From Pollenia angustigena (Eukaryota; Arthropoda; Insecta; Diptera; Polleniidae), in NCBI GenBank assembly GCA_930367215.1, contig OV884056.1, positions 89,229,285 through 89,293,284 on the forward strand: a stretch of 64,000 bases of DNA, read 5' to 3'. Both the position numbers and the translations under genes were made by a program. The notes beneath the pieces are model-generated. The model did no database searches, was not told the DNA's origin, and saw nothing but the letters and a program-made list of their open reading frames with translations. Positions 21,667 through 33,031 of the stretch are shown here, in pieces; within the stretch, counting starts at the first letter, position 1; the number at the start of each line of letters is the position of its first letter.

Positions 21667-22520
21667 TGATATTGGAAAACATTTAAGTGGAGTTAAAGAC
21701 ATCAAATGTACGAATGCATGTAAATCAGGGTTGATGAAGTTGGTACAATTGTACTTTTTTTGGTACAATTCAAAACTAAGCGGAGTGAAGAGTTTGGAGC
21801 AAATAGTCTTGCGAAAATGCAAAATGTCGTACTTTTTTTATGAAATCTAACGGAAACTCAATTTTTTGTTGTTGGATTAAACAAAACAGCTATAATATTT
21901 TGCATTTGCTCTTTTGCAAGACCATTTTCACCAAAAACTGAACTCAGCTTTTGTGAATAGATTTTTGCACTTGCTCATTGAACGATTGCTTATGCCACAT
22001 TCTAAATTTAGTATCAACGGCAGCATATAAGCGTGCATTTTCTGATGATATTGACAAGTTTTTAAAAGATATAGGAAGCCACTTCTGCAAAAGTTCTACA
22101 GAGTAGAATAGACGAATCTCTCTCAATTCAAGATTATTTTGGAACGAACTCATAATATTATGAAATATTCGTCAACAAAATGGTTGTCACGTCAAGGAGT
22201 AATCAACAGAATTTTGGAGCCCACTCCATTATTATTTTACTCTGAATTATTTTGAAAAAGATTTATAAGCGCTAAATTATATTTTATTATATTCGGACTT
22301 TCTACTCCTTTCCTGTTCCTGAAGTACATATTGCAAATTGTAAACACAATAAATTTGAAAATGCAATCCGAAGATGTTCGTATGCACATATTTTTAGAAA
22401 CGCTTAAAAATTTTATTTTCGTTTAAAATTCGAGATTGCATTTTGAAAATTATTCGTAAATTTTCCAAAAAAAAGACGAAAAATTCTAAAAAGTGTATGA
22501 AAACGCTCTCTGGCGGCAAT
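21667..22520. other. Unassigned sequence; possible hAT-like end at 21726
   Basis: CAGGGTTGATGAAGTTGG at 21726 resembles the complement of the sequence ending at 23802 (CAGGGATGATAAATGAG), which could be ends of a ~2-kb hAT-like element, but no 8-bp target duplication matches. A 69-codon minus frame (21944-22153: LELREIRLFYSVELLQKWLP) has no family I recognise; it may be a transposase fragment. Confidence 0.3.
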
Positions 22521-22523
22521 CAA

Positions 22524-22672
22524 AAATAAAAATTAATGGATGCCTCGATCCTAAAAACCGTGTGATACAGGTCTGGCTAGATCAAATACAATTGGTTTGC
22601 CTCTATTCTGGAATATTTTGGAAAACTAACTATTTAGAAAAATCCGGGGCTCAAAATTCATTTTTGACCTAT
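22524..22672. repeat. 149-bp direct repeat, left copy
   Basis: From AAATAAAAATTAATGGATGC to TTTTTGACCTAT this matches 23442-23590 over exactly 149 bp with one obvious substitution (GTGTGATAC/GCGTGATAC). The two copies flank the Gypsy RT fragment, like a greatly enlarged target-site duplication. Confidence 0.9.
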
Positions 22673-22675
22673 TTA

Positions 22676-23436
22676 AGTTTAATCCCTTCTGAATTTACGA
22701 TATGGCCGAAAAAGGATATTTCTTTCCTGAGGAACTCGCACTTATCCATTTGAATTTTTAAATTTGCCTCCCTGAGCTTCTCAAATACTTGTGTTATGCT
22801 TTCTAAATGTTCTTGTAAGGACGTAGAGTAAATGGTCTTTTAGGACGTTATCCATTACCCTCTGAAATGTACTAGGGGCATTTTTTAACCCGAACGGTAG
22901 CCTAGTAAATTCATAGTGACCATTCTCAACTGTAAAGGCCGTTTTCTGTATGTGTCTAGGATCCATCTCGATTTGGTGGAACCCGCTGGCTAGATCTAGT
23001 GTAGTGAAGTACAATCATCTGCCAAGTTTGTCCAGTATCTCAGATATATTTGGTATTGGGTATCTGTCGGATTTGTCGTTGAGTTTCCTGTAGTCGATTA
23101 CTAATCTCCACTTTTTGTTACCATGAATGTCAGTTTTTTTCGGAACTATCCATACTGGGGAGCTCCAGGGCGAAGAATTATGCTGAATGATATTATGTTC
23201 CAGCATCTTCTTTATTTGTGTTTGTACCCTGCAAATAAAATTGGACCACCTTATCCATTTTGATAAAATGGACTACTCCATGGACTGGTCCGATGTAATG
23301 CAAGCATGGACCATGTCCTTGTTAAAAACTGTTTGTAGTGAGACAACATGTCTTCGTTTTTTAACGACATGCTTTCGTTTTTAAACGACTTCAAAACTAA
23401 TCCTCTTGAGTATACCATGGAGTAGTTTTAAAACTA
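22676..23436 (-). pseudogene. Second copy of Gypsy RT region plus truncated MITE
   Basis: This 761-bp segment is nearly identical to 17892-18653. It includes the RT palm ([19 protein letters not shown] through FQRVMDNVL), the same YxDD deletion, and the left half of the CCCTGCAAATAA MITE inserted at the same place (23229 on). Sharing both the deletion and the MITE insertion shows that it was copied from this or a sister element after those changes. It has no LTRs, so it arrived by DNA copying, not ordinary integration. Confidence 0.9.
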
Positions 23437-23441
23437 AATAT

Positions 23442-23590
23442 AAATAAAAATTAATGGATGCCTCGATCCTAAAAACCGCGTGATACAGGTCTGGCTAGAT
23501 CAAATACAATTGGTTTGCCTCTATTCTGGAATATTTTGGAAAACTAACTATTTAGAAAAATCCGGGGCTCAAAATTCATTTTTGACCTAT
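23442..23590. repeat. 149-bp direct repeat, right copy
   Basis: Partner of 22524-22672. A 5-bp filler (23437-23441) separates it from the copied Gypsy segment. It continues into a sequence (ATGGTTTCCTTGGCAAAG...) related to the 5820 and 49361 repeats. Confidence 0.9.
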
Positions 23591-24681
23591 GGTTTCCTTG
23601 GCAAAGTTTCTTGGAATGACTTATAGAACAAAAATCACGATTTGCTTTCAAAGCGAACAAATTTTAACAACCCTTTTATTATGTATAATAAATGATCATG
23701 TAAACTATCTATAAAAAAAAAGATTTAGTACTATTGGGGCCGAAAAAGTACGATTTTAAAAGTTCGTTGGCACGATATTGGTTTTCTCATTTATCATCCC
23801 TGATTTGTCATAAGCAGAGAAGACAAAAAAAAGCAATATTCAATACTTTTACAGCAAAAAAAAAATTATAACAAAAGCAAATAAAAATTGATAAAACAGC
23901 AAAAAAAAACTAAAAAATGTTTTATTCTAATTCTTCCACATCATCGTTATTATTACAATATACTATCATGAGGGCTTTTATGTTTTCAAATTTATCATAA
24001 AGAGAAGCTTCTACATCGACGGAGGTTGACGGTGCAAATTTTAATTTGAGAATTTCGTTAGAGGACAAACATATTTTTACATATTCATCTTTTGGAACAG
24101 TACCAGACTCTAAAATATATTTTATTTCCAAAAACTGCTGATATCCGGGATTTCTTTTTAATATTTTCTCAAATTTCTTTTTATATTGTTGGTCCTCGAT
24201 CTTGCATAGTCCGTCAAAAACTGTCGATAAAGCATTAGTGCTCGTTGAAATGAATATAGCAACCAAATGTTTACAAAATTGTATTTTAGAAATGCAAGTT
24301 CGGAGTTTTCAAATATTTTTTAGGATTGCACAATTGAGTCAGCATCTTTACTGTCAAAGATACTCAGCGTAGTACATTGCCGCTTTTAACCAAGTACCCC
24401 AACGAGTGGTGCATGGAGACGGTGGCAGGACAACATTAGGATTCATTTTTAGAAAGAGTTGTTTTCTTCGCGGTGCCTGTAAAAATTTTGTTTTTGTAAC
24501 ACATATTCTTTTTAATACACTCTTAATCCATTTTTTATAATTTTCTTATAGAATTCTGTTTAATAGAGAAATATTTGTCATGAAATTCTTTTACTACAAA
24601 AATCATATTAAAAAAAACGACTTTTAAATTCTTGCGTTTTCGATTTCCAGAACACCTAATTAATGGCTATATTTACCTTAA

Positions 24682-24864
24682 CTGCCCGTCTACAACTGAC
24701 ATGATTTGATGTTATAACTTGATGTTATAAAAGCGTTGTTAAAACATTTGCATTAACAACCGTGTTATAACATGAGAAAACTTCTAACATGATGAGTCTA
24801 TACCTAACACTAACATCATATTAGTGTTAAAGTTAAGCATTTCATGTCAGTTGTAGACTGCATG
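24682..24864. mobile_element. piggyBac-type MITE, 183 bp, TTAA target
   Basis: Flanked by TTAA at 24678-24681 and 24865-24868. Inverted ends: GTCTACAACTGACATGA (24689 on) and its complement (24843-24859). Exact TTAA duplication is the signature of piggyBac. It lies in the hAT-like transposase just after KNIF, close to an exon end. Confidence 0.8.
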
Positions 24865-25183
24865 TTAAGAAAATATTTTTAACACTGGAAATAAATTTAT
24901 TGACATTTTCAAAGTTTTTTCGAATGAATTCAGCTAATCGATGGATACCATGTACAAAACATGTTAAATGAAGCATTTTCGGATGCATTGCCTTTAGAGA
25001 AGATATTCCACTTAGCATATTTGCAGCTGCATCCGTTACTACAAGTAACACTTTGTTGTATTTTATGCCTAAATACAGAAAATTAATATCAAATCTAAAC
25101 TCGATTTCTTTACCATATGACCACAATATTTGTAACGAATCATTACAAAATGCTGCAATGGATGCGCCATTTGCCGTTTCAAG

Positions 25184-25810
25184 CAGGGCTGTCAGATATG
25201 GCGATTTCTCGCCAAACATGCCGATTTTGAAACGTGTTTGGCGATGGGATTTCCCATTTGGCAACTGGCGACTTTTATGGCGATTTATGATATAACTGGC
25301 GATTAACTTGGCTATTTTTACCATTTATATTATTTCGGCGATTTGTTTAACAACTTGTAATTTTTTGTTATCATTACTAATATGAAAAAACATATTAAGT
25401 GAATTTTATATTCAGTCACTATTTAATTCTAATAGTATGTATGAAATTCTAATAGTATGTAGTTCAAAACTCCAGTAATGAAATCGGTGAGGCAGAAGTG
25501 TTCGATTTTATAGACTCGTGTACTTAATTTAAGTTTTTAACTGAATACATATATGATCTCCATTTTATGTTATTAAAAAAAAAAAAAAAATACAGAAACA
25601 AAACAAAATTTACTTCGGCGACTTTTTTGTATTTTTTCTCAGTTTTTGGCGATTTTTTACTGAAAAATTATACTAGCGTTTTTTGTATGCAAAATTTAAT
25701 TAAAAAAAAAAAAAAATTTTACAAAAACTGAACAAAATCGACGTTTGGCGATTTTTGGCGATTTCTCACATTCGGTTTGGCGATGGAGCTCAAAAAATCT
25801 GACAACCCTG
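25184..25810. mobile_element. hAT MITE, 627 bp, perfect 8-bp duplication, inside transposase gene
   Basis: Ends CAGGGCTGTCAGAT and complement of CAGGGTTGTCAGAT, flanked by GTTTCAAG at 25176-25183 and 25811-25818. The interior repeats GGCGATTT about ten times, mostly near the ends, consistent with subterminal transposase-binding sites. Excision with one GTTTCAAG joins VLET to ANGASIAAF without a frameshift, proving the ends. Confidence 0.92.
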
Positions 25811-26171
25811 GTTTCAAGTACTTGCATGTTCAATAAATAAGATTTATTGTCTTTCAATTCTTCTAAGACTCCAAAAATAAAATTTGCAACATATCACTGT
25901 TCGCTGTCCGTAATTTCATCTACAGAAATCCATATGTATTTGTCTTTGGCTGCTTGACGCATTTTTTCTATATATTCCCTACACAATTCTGGTATGTATT
26001 TCTGGCGAATGCAAGTTACAGACGGAACCGACATTTGAGAATATTTCTCAATGAAATTTTTGAAACTGGGAGAACTAACTATTTTTATTGGTATATTGGA
26101 TTCTAATAATGCTTTACAAAGACCCATTTGAAATGTTGTGGCAGTTGGAGTCAGTGGATATTCCGTAATTA

Positions 26172-26945
26172 CCCAACAAACACGAAGTCAAACCTTTCAT
26201 ATGAAATGACTTTATCTTTTGACATCAAACAAAATTCTCAAATGTTTTTCAATTGTTTGATTTAACATTTAAATTCAAATTGATAACGATTTGAAAATAA
26301 ACATTTGATATCAAATGTTTTATCAATTTAATGTCAAATGTTTGTCAAATGTTAAATTCAAATCAAAAATAAACTTGGCAATAATAAAGCGAAAAATAAA
26401 TGTAATCATTAAAAATGGCGATCAAAGTTACACTTTTTACTTTGTTGTTACATGTGTTTTACTATTAAAAATAAATTTTAATATAATGTGAACAGAAAAA
26501 AAGAAAAATAAAATGGGAAAGTGAAGACAGTTTGTTGAACGATCGCGGTGCTACAATCCTCAAAATAAAAGGGAGCCAAGTAGTTTGTCTTTCCAAGAAT
26601 AAGAGGACAGAAAGAACATTATTTCATCTTTTAGCTATGGTGCCGAATGTTTATCTCACAGTTTATTTAAATAAATAATTAATTTAAATTTAAAATATTA
26701 AAATATTTTTATTTATATGTATTCCACATTGTTTTATAATCCACATTTGCAAAACATTTGAGAATTACGTTTGAAAGCAAGTTGAAAATAAAGGCATTTT
26801 TCAATTTGAAAATAATTTCCCCTTTTTGTTGAGAACGCTATGATTTTCAAATGATTTTCAAATAATTATCAAACGTTTGTCTTTTGAGAAAACGTTTGAT
26901 TTCAAATCATTTTCAATTTGAAATCAAACCTCCGTGTTTGTTGGG
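26172..26945. mobile_element. TA-target MITE, 774 bp, CCCAACAAACACG ends
   Basis: CCCAACAAACACG at 26172 and its complement CGTGTTTGTTGGG ending at 26945, with TA on both sides (26170-26171, 26946-26947). The interior repeats CAAATGTTT/AAACATTTG many times in both orientations. It splits the hAT-like gene between LI and TE; removal with one TA keeps the frame. Tc1/mariner-type by target. Confidence 0.85.
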
Positions 26946-27008
26946 TAGTTTTTGTGGATGGTTCTCTTGCTTAGAAGACGCCAATTGGTGTTACCCACAT
27001 CTTATATG

Positions 27009-27650
27009 AGGGGTATAGATGCAAAGACTGCAAAGTCCACATTTTTCACAAACGTAACTAATAATACCTCTTATTTATATTTAATGAATGCTTCCAATTA
27101 GTGAATATTACATTACCAGAAACACTTTTATTTCATAAAAAAGCATGTTAAAAAAAGAAGAATTTTGCTATGATCACAGTTTGTTAAGCTCTTTATCTCT
27201 TAACTATTTTCGAAAATGCATGCTAATATTATATTTTGTTTCTTTTTTGCAAAACAAAACTAAAAAGAAATTTAAAATAAATAAAGAAATAATATATGGA
27301 GCTAAGTTGTTAAGAAGTTCTTCCAAATCAATGAAGAAAAAACTAAGCCTTTGTTAAGTTTAGGAATTTTATAACTACTGATTTTTTTTAAGTACCTACT
27401 TGCCAATGCTAAAAAAGGAGCAATGTCCATTTCATTAGAGCAAACACAGCAATCTCCAATTTTATTATTATAATTGCCAGCAAACCGCTATATCGATTTG
27501 GTTGAAACTTGCGTCATATCTTCATCATATTCTTATTTACTGAATAGCAGATATACAATACATAAATATGAATATACTTTGAGCTAGAGGTTTTTACTAT
27601 TTATTACGAAAACTATAAATTTGGACGTTGCAGTCTTTGCATACATCCCC
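27009..27650. mobile_element. hAT-type MITE, 642 bp, perfect 8-bp duplication
   Basis: Ends share GATGCAAAGACTGCA-like inverted repeats (AGGGGTATAGATGCAAAGAC left, complement of GGGGATGTATGCAAAGACTG right). CTTATATG lies at 27001-27008 and 27651-27658. It interrupts the BED zinc finger of the hAT-like gene; removing it with one CTTATATG rejoins the QHI-R-C-G reading in frame. Confidence 0.88.
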
Positions 27651-27785
27651 CTTATATGTTGATCAACATTAGACTTTTTCGAACAATTTATTTTGCAGCA
27701 GCATATATTGCAAAATAGCCAATTTTCTTCAATTATAAAGACTCCTTCATATGTTTTTACCATTTTTAATAATAAATTTCTATTA

Positions 27786-28768
27786 CACAGAAAAAATTAT
27801 TGCCGAATTATTTCTACAAATTTGTTTACTGATTCAATTAAAATTTTTGTTTGATTTTTATTTAACCAACAAAAATGTTGACAACCATTCAAAAATATAA
27901 TACACGCGTGAAACCAATCAAGTTTTCATAAGTTTGTATGAAATATTTAACGCTTTTTAATGTTGTCGTCTTTTTGCATTTTTTTATTTGATCGTAAGCA
28001 ACACTTCCTAATGTGAAATATAAGAACTACAACAAAAAACAAATACAGTATCTTTTTGGACACTTTACAAAAGTACAACAGTAAGAAAGATGAAGAGGTT
28101 TGAAGTAAAAAAAAAAAAAAAAAAAAATTGCAGGTAAAAAAACGTTTCACTCTTTTTAAACAACAGAAACAACAACAACATTATAAGAAACAAAATAAAT
28201 TTTTGGTTGGTTTCAAAGTTGGTTAAAAAAAAACCAAAATCCCGTATTAAATTTTTTCAAACTGTTTGCTTAAATACATCAAATACAAAAATATAATGAT
28301 GACGAAAAACATATCAAGTCGGTCTGTCGCCGTTTTTGGGTTACATTTCTTCTTCATTAGCAAAGGAAAGGATACAGCAACAGTGAGTGATGACGAAAAA
28401 CATTGTGTGTATAAAAAAAGACTTCATTCAAAAATTATTCCAACAAAAAAATGTGTCTCAAAGCCAGCCAGCCGGCCGCTCTGCTCTCTCTGCCATCATC
28501 TTCTAATACAGTGCCTGCTTGTGTGCGCATCATTGCATGTGCAAAAACATGTTTTTTTTGATTTTGAAATTTAGTATATGAATTTTAGTAAACTTTTTGT
28601 TTGATTCAGTTAAATTATTTGTTTGAAAAAATCAGTGTTTTTTTTCAATAAACAAAATGCAAATAAATTGTTTGAATATGCGAATTTGTTTATAGGACCG
28701 ATTTCGGACAAAAAATTGTTTGGTTCTACAAATTTTTTGTTTGAATTGGAAAAATAATTTTTTCTGTG
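27786..28768. mobile_element. TA-target element, 983 bp, CACAGAAAAAATTATT ends
   Basis: CACAGAAAAAATTATT (27786) and its complement (ending 28768) with TA at 27784-27785 and 28769-28770. AAATTTGT/ACAAATTT motifs recur near both ends. A 102-codon frame inside has no recognisable domain. It starts just 20 bp upstream of the hAT-like gene's first Met. Confidence 0.75.
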
Positions 28769-28770
28769 TA

Positions 28771-30774
28771 TACTTTTCTTTTTCGGCATATTTTAAACTT
28801 TTTTATATATTTCTATTTTTAACAGCCTACTATGATTTCAGTTGATTGTTTTTAAAATGAAAACAGCGTAGCAAAAAGGTAGTAACCAAGAGGAATTCGC
28901 CTTGGAAGTAACATACGAAGTTTTTAATACAAAAATGGGAATTTTAAACACAAAAATCCAAAAAAAGCAACACCATTGTAAAAGAAGCAAAAAACAGCAG
29001 GTTTTATAAAAACAGTTAAAAAAAGCAAAAAAGCATTTTAGTCTTCTCAGGTCATAACCTACCCTGCATGAAATGTTACTAGTGAATCTGTACTGATTCA
29101 CTATCGACACACACAGAACAAATTCTCCAAAATTTTTCACTAATTAAAGCATTAATTAAAATCAGTTTTAATTAAAAATTTAATCAAGTGAATTAAAAGT
29201 TTAATCATTTAATTGATACCATTAATTTGTTTACTGGTGCAAATTTAATTAATTTTTTAATTAAGATCACAAATTTTTTAATTAAAATCTATTTTTATTT
29301 TTTTCTGTGCAGTTACCAGTACTAGTGACTTATTATACCCCAGGCAATGTTATTTACAATAGACATTTAACATGTGCGTGCTATTGGAAATCTACTACTG
29401 ACGTTGGTACTACTGACTAGCTAGTTCCTTTGCGAACATATGTACCCATTGGAACCAGAGAATCGCTAGTACATTTTAGTAAAAGCAGTCTACACTTTTA
29501 GTAAGAATACGAAATTATAGCAATCTTTTTTTTATTATTTCTTCAACTTTTATAGGAATTGTACTTCTCAGTTGTTATTGATAAAACCTTTTTCGTATAA
29601 CAGCCAAATATAGTGGCAAATGTAGTGTAGTGTAGACACTTCGTTGACAATGTCACCAATATAGTCGACAAAACTGGTGACTTGGAGACAATTGGACCCA
29701 GGTTTCCTTCAGGGAAGTAACGTTCTCACGTTGCAATTATGTTCCTACGGTTAAGTAAAACACTCAGAGAGGCTTATTTCTCTTTTTTTTTTTATTTTTA
29801 ATATTTAAGACATTTATTTAAGTAACTTTTTTGTTCATTTTTTTAATTATTCATTTTTGTTTAAGATTTTCTTTAATATTAAGTTTAAATTTAATACTAT
29901 TAATTTATAACTTACATAAAAAATATATTTATATAATATTTTGTATGTATTTGTATTTATTGTATAATTAAGTGTATGTGTGTGTGTTTTTGTGGGAGTG
30001 TTAGTGTGTTTAGAATTCATTATTAAATTAAATTTTACATAAAAATTACACAAACCTTTAATTATCAATTCAATTAAAGTTTTAATAAAAAAAATGTACA
30101 TTAAATGATTTTTTTTTGTTTTCTTTAATATACAAGTGCTTTGCTGTTTATTTTCTTTTTTCATTGCTTAAAGTAAAATTTAATTAAATTACTAATTTAT
30201 TTTTTTTTTAATATTCTTGTTTTTTTTGTTGTTGTATGTTTTGTAATACAAACACTTAAAATTTTTAATTTTCTATGAAAACTACATCTTTAGTTTACGT
30301 TTTATTATTTTTCGGTAAAATAATTGTTTATTACAACAATAAGTTTTTTTTTGTCTAAGTATTTTATTTTCTTAAAGATTTGTTTATTTAATTATAAATG
30401 TATTTTTGATTTAATTTGTATTGTATAATTGAAAATATGAATGTATGTTGTATGTAAAAATTGCTTTTTTGCATATCATTTCATATCGTTAATTTAAAAT
30501 TTAAATAGTTTGCATATTTAGGACACATTGAGTTTTTGCTTTTTGGATGATTATTTTCTCTTTTTTGTGGTTTCTATGAATTCTTTGTTCAACTTGATTA
30601 ATAATTTTTGAGAAGAAATCGTTCGAAAAGCCCAACAGTTAATTATTGAGGTATGAGATCGGTCGGTCATAAAATAATAAAATAGGGGTTTGTTTTTTCA
30701 GAATTTCTTTATTATTTTGGAAAAATATTTTATTTTGCTTCCACTTTTGAGATGGAATTGTTGACGTTTCAATG
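28771..30774. other. AT-rich region, no gene recognised
   Basis: Frames here are low-complexity (Lys/Asn/Ile/Phe-rich) and not credible genes. A small inverted-repeat candidate lies at 29112-29309 (CACAGAACAAATT versus CACAGAAAAAAATA). From 29770 to 30600 is homopolymer-rich A/T sequence. Confidence 0.5.
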
Positions 30775-31004
30775 CTGGGGCCTAATTACCGCATTCGATA
30801 TCGAGTAAGCTATCGTATCGAGTAAACTATCGTATTTTTCTGCATACGATAGACACTGACGTATCGAATGAAAACTAGAGAGATGTAAAGTCTCTGGTTA
30901 CTCGATATCGAATGCTATAATCTCAAATTACGGTACATACAATACCAAAATAAAAAAAATTCGATCAATTTTGGTCGATATCGTATGCGGTAATTAGACC
31001 CCTG
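30775..31004. mobile_element. MITE, 230 bp, CTAATTACCGCAT inverted ends
   Basis: CTGGGGCCTAATTACCGCAT (30775) and complement of CAGGGGTCTAATTACCGCAT (ending 31004). The interior repeats ATCGTAT/CGATATCGA. A second, left-truncated copy is at 34240-34405 with over 150 bp of clear similarity, which confirms a dispersed family. No target duplication resolved. Confidence 0.75.
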
Positions 31005-31245
31005 AATTTAAATTAGCAGTTTAAACCAACCACTTTAGTCTAAAGTCTCTAAAGAGAGTCAACACAAAATTTACAATTTTCAAGGAGAGGCAAAAAACTG
31101 GTTCTTTAAAATTTAAAGTTTAAATATTAACAACGAAAGTTAAAAACAATTATCACATTGTATTACTAATTTGTATATTACAAAGTATTATGGAATACGT
31201 AAGACTTGTGAGATAGTGTAATCTAGGCTTTAGAAATCGCACTAA

Positions 31246-31464
31246 GGCCCGTTTTCACAACTTACCGATAGCTAAAAGTATACTTTAAACGGCATTATAA
31301 AAAGTGTTTCATTATTAAAACTTAATTTTAAGCTAAAGTGAACGATAATGTAGATTAAGGTTCATCCTACCTGGTAGGTTAAAATAAAGTTGTAACAATG
31401 GAACACTTTTTACACGGCCGATAAAATCCTACCTTTAGCTATCGGTAAGTTGTGAAAACGGGCC
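31246..31464. mobile_element. MITE, 219 bp, TAA target, GGCCCGTTTTCACA ends
   Basis: A perfect inverted repeat of about 31 bp: GGCCCGTTTTCACAACTTAC... at 31246 and its complement ending at 31464. TAA lies at 31243-31245 and 31465-31467. PIF/Harbinger-type by target; no internal gene. Confidence 0.88.
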
Positions 31465-31467
31465 TAA

Positions 31468-32550
31468 AAGTCTTTTATAAAAATTGTAAATCTTTAAAAG
31501 CTGAATTTCATAAAACTTTTGATATTTTCGGTGAACACAATCTTCCGTCAGAGACCGCTATTAAGAATTTGGTAAAAAAAATTCAAGTTTACTGGCTCAT
31601 ACTCGAACTCATACTCGACTGAGACGATCAAGAGAAAACATCGCCACAGTGTTACCCCCTGTTTCCACATGCAAGTGCAAGTTCGAAAAACTCAATACAC
31701 TCACACTTTTTGTCTAACATTCACATATTTTTTTTTTAATTTCAGCGATTTTAAGTTGATAATACGTAAACACTACTTGCAAGTTATTACTTTCATGTGA
31801 AAACGTAAGATTAAGGAAAATTCGAATTTGATTTTGCCCATTTCTTGACGTTTTCAACAACACAAAGACCATATGGCAAGTTTGGCGAACTTATTTGGCT
31901 TAACGAGTTGCAACTGACCTTTTACATCAACCAAGAGTAGCGGAATTAATTAAAGAAGAACCCGCTGGTTACGTCAATAAGCAAAATTTGCCGCATTTGA
32001 GTTTCTGAAAAGCCAAGGTAAAATAGTTCGGAAGACTTTGCATGCTGAACGTGTAACTGTATGGTGCGCTTTGTGTTCTAGAAGCGTGATTGCGTTGGAA
32101 TAAGATTGAAAATATCGATAGAAAAAAAAAATCGACATTTATATGTGTGATTGTGGTGGACATTTGTCCGATATCATTTTCAATTGCCAAGTCCAACATT
32201 TGCCAATAAAATAAAAATTTAAACGATTTTGATGTAAATTCCTTGTTATACCCACACCATAATATTTTGGGCTGATGTTTGTAACACTTTTCTACAGTCA
32301 CCTTTTAGTATATGTACCGATCAACTTGTAATCACTTTTTGAATCGATGTAACGATTTCCGTCCGTCCGTCCGTCCGTCCATCCGCTTGGCAGGCTGGCA
32401 GCCTTGTGGGCAAATTTAATGACAATTTGATAAAATTTTGGTACATGGATTTGAATTGCTATAAGAATCAAGCCGTCCATAATTTCACATGCCCCTCACA
32501 CAAACTTCTCTTCGGAATAGAGTCTTTGTGTCCGTAAGCCATCTCATTCA
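31468..32550. other. Unassigned repeats with a GTCC microsatellite
   Basis: 32356-32380 is a short (GTCC)n run. The surrounding 32310-32540 (ending TTTGTGTCCGTAAGCCATCT) is clearly related to 60615-60830 inside a hAT-like element, so it is part of a dispersed repeat. 31655-31810 has weak inverted ends (GTTTCCACATG/CATGTGAAAAC). No gene recognised. Confidence 0.5.
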
Positions 32551-32824
32551 GGGGGGTTACTGCGTATTTCGATTCGAAAGAAATCATTTACGGATTCGAA
32601 CAATTTGTACTGTGTATTACGATTTTCGTAATATTTGTTTCGAATAAACGGACGTTTTTCATAACTTATTGAAAACAAAAAATCACTTTCTTAAAAGCCA
32701 CTCTCTATTACGAACAAAAAGTGTTTATCAAATTTCCCAGTTTTTAAAAAATACAGCGTACACTGTACAAATTGTTCGAACTCGTAAATTTTTTCTTTCG
32801 AATCGAAATACGCAGTAACCCTCC
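32551..32824. mobile_element. MITE, ~274 bp, long imperfect inverted arms
   Basis: GGGGGGTTACTGCGTATTTC at the left and complement of GGAGGGTTACTGCGTATTTC at the right continue as inverted arms for about 65 bp (…GATTCGAAAGAAA…TTCGAACAATTTGTAC). Target duplication could be CAGG or AGG; the G-rich edge makes it ambiguous. Confidence 0.8.
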
Positions 32825-32825
32825 A

Positions 32826-33031
32826 GGCCTGTTCGGAAAATCTCTTGATTTCAAATCACATGTGCATTTTTAAAACACACCTGTGATATTTTGATGTTCC
32901 GTTTTTGTGTATTTCGGTGTGATTTTCGATTTTCAATTGCCGAAAGCACATCGAAAACCCAAAAACGCTATGATTTTCAGAAAAACACTAAATCACAAGT
33001 GTGATTTGATATGATTTTCAGAACTGGTCCG
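32826..33031. repeat. Possible MITE abutting the previous one
   Basis: GGCCTGTTCGGAAAATC and complement of GGACCAGTTCTGAAAATC are weak inverted ends; the interior has several GATTTTC/GAAAATC and TCACAAGTGTGA pairs. No target duplication resolved. Confidence 0.45.

Larger units (their letters stand above)
23922..27763 (-). pseudogene. CGGBP1-like hAT transposase gene, split by four MITEs
   Basis: Reading the minus strand from Met at 27763 and skipping four insertions gives one mostly continuous protein. A BED-type zinc finger comes first (WLFCNICCCKINCSKKSNVD, then H). Next are SFKNFIEKYSQMSVPS and the DEITDSEQ block (about 25900-26090), then VLLVVTDAAANM and LHLTCFVHGIHRLAE (24900-25040), then PPSPCTTRWGTWLKAAMYYA (about 24380-24450), and a C-terminus with APSTSVDVE and NIKALMIVYCNNND. 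This is the layout of CGGBP1-like/DUF659 hAT transposases. Segments: 27763-27659, 27008-26946, 26171-25811, 25183-24865 and about 24476-23922. Defects: TAA near 26988, TGA at 25894-25896, frameshifts after TTRWGTWL, and loss of the usual stretch after SVDVE. A possible intron ends at the AG near 24477. It is a dead gene but well preserved. Confidence 0.8.

Noticed and set aside
21726..23802. Complete hAT element bounded by CAGGGTTGATGAA and TTTATCATCCCTG
   Set aside because: End similarity is short and no 8-bp duplication matches (ATGTAAAT versus ATTTGTCA). Mentioned only as a weak possibility.
29847..30164. 105-codon frame
   Set aside because: Lys/Asn/Ile-rich, in homopolymer A/T sequence, with a (TG)n-derived HTHT stretch; no domain and no codon bias.
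31653..31808. MITE with GTTTCCACATG / CATGTGAAAAC ends
   Set aside because: Similarity of the arms is low and target bases are ambiguous.
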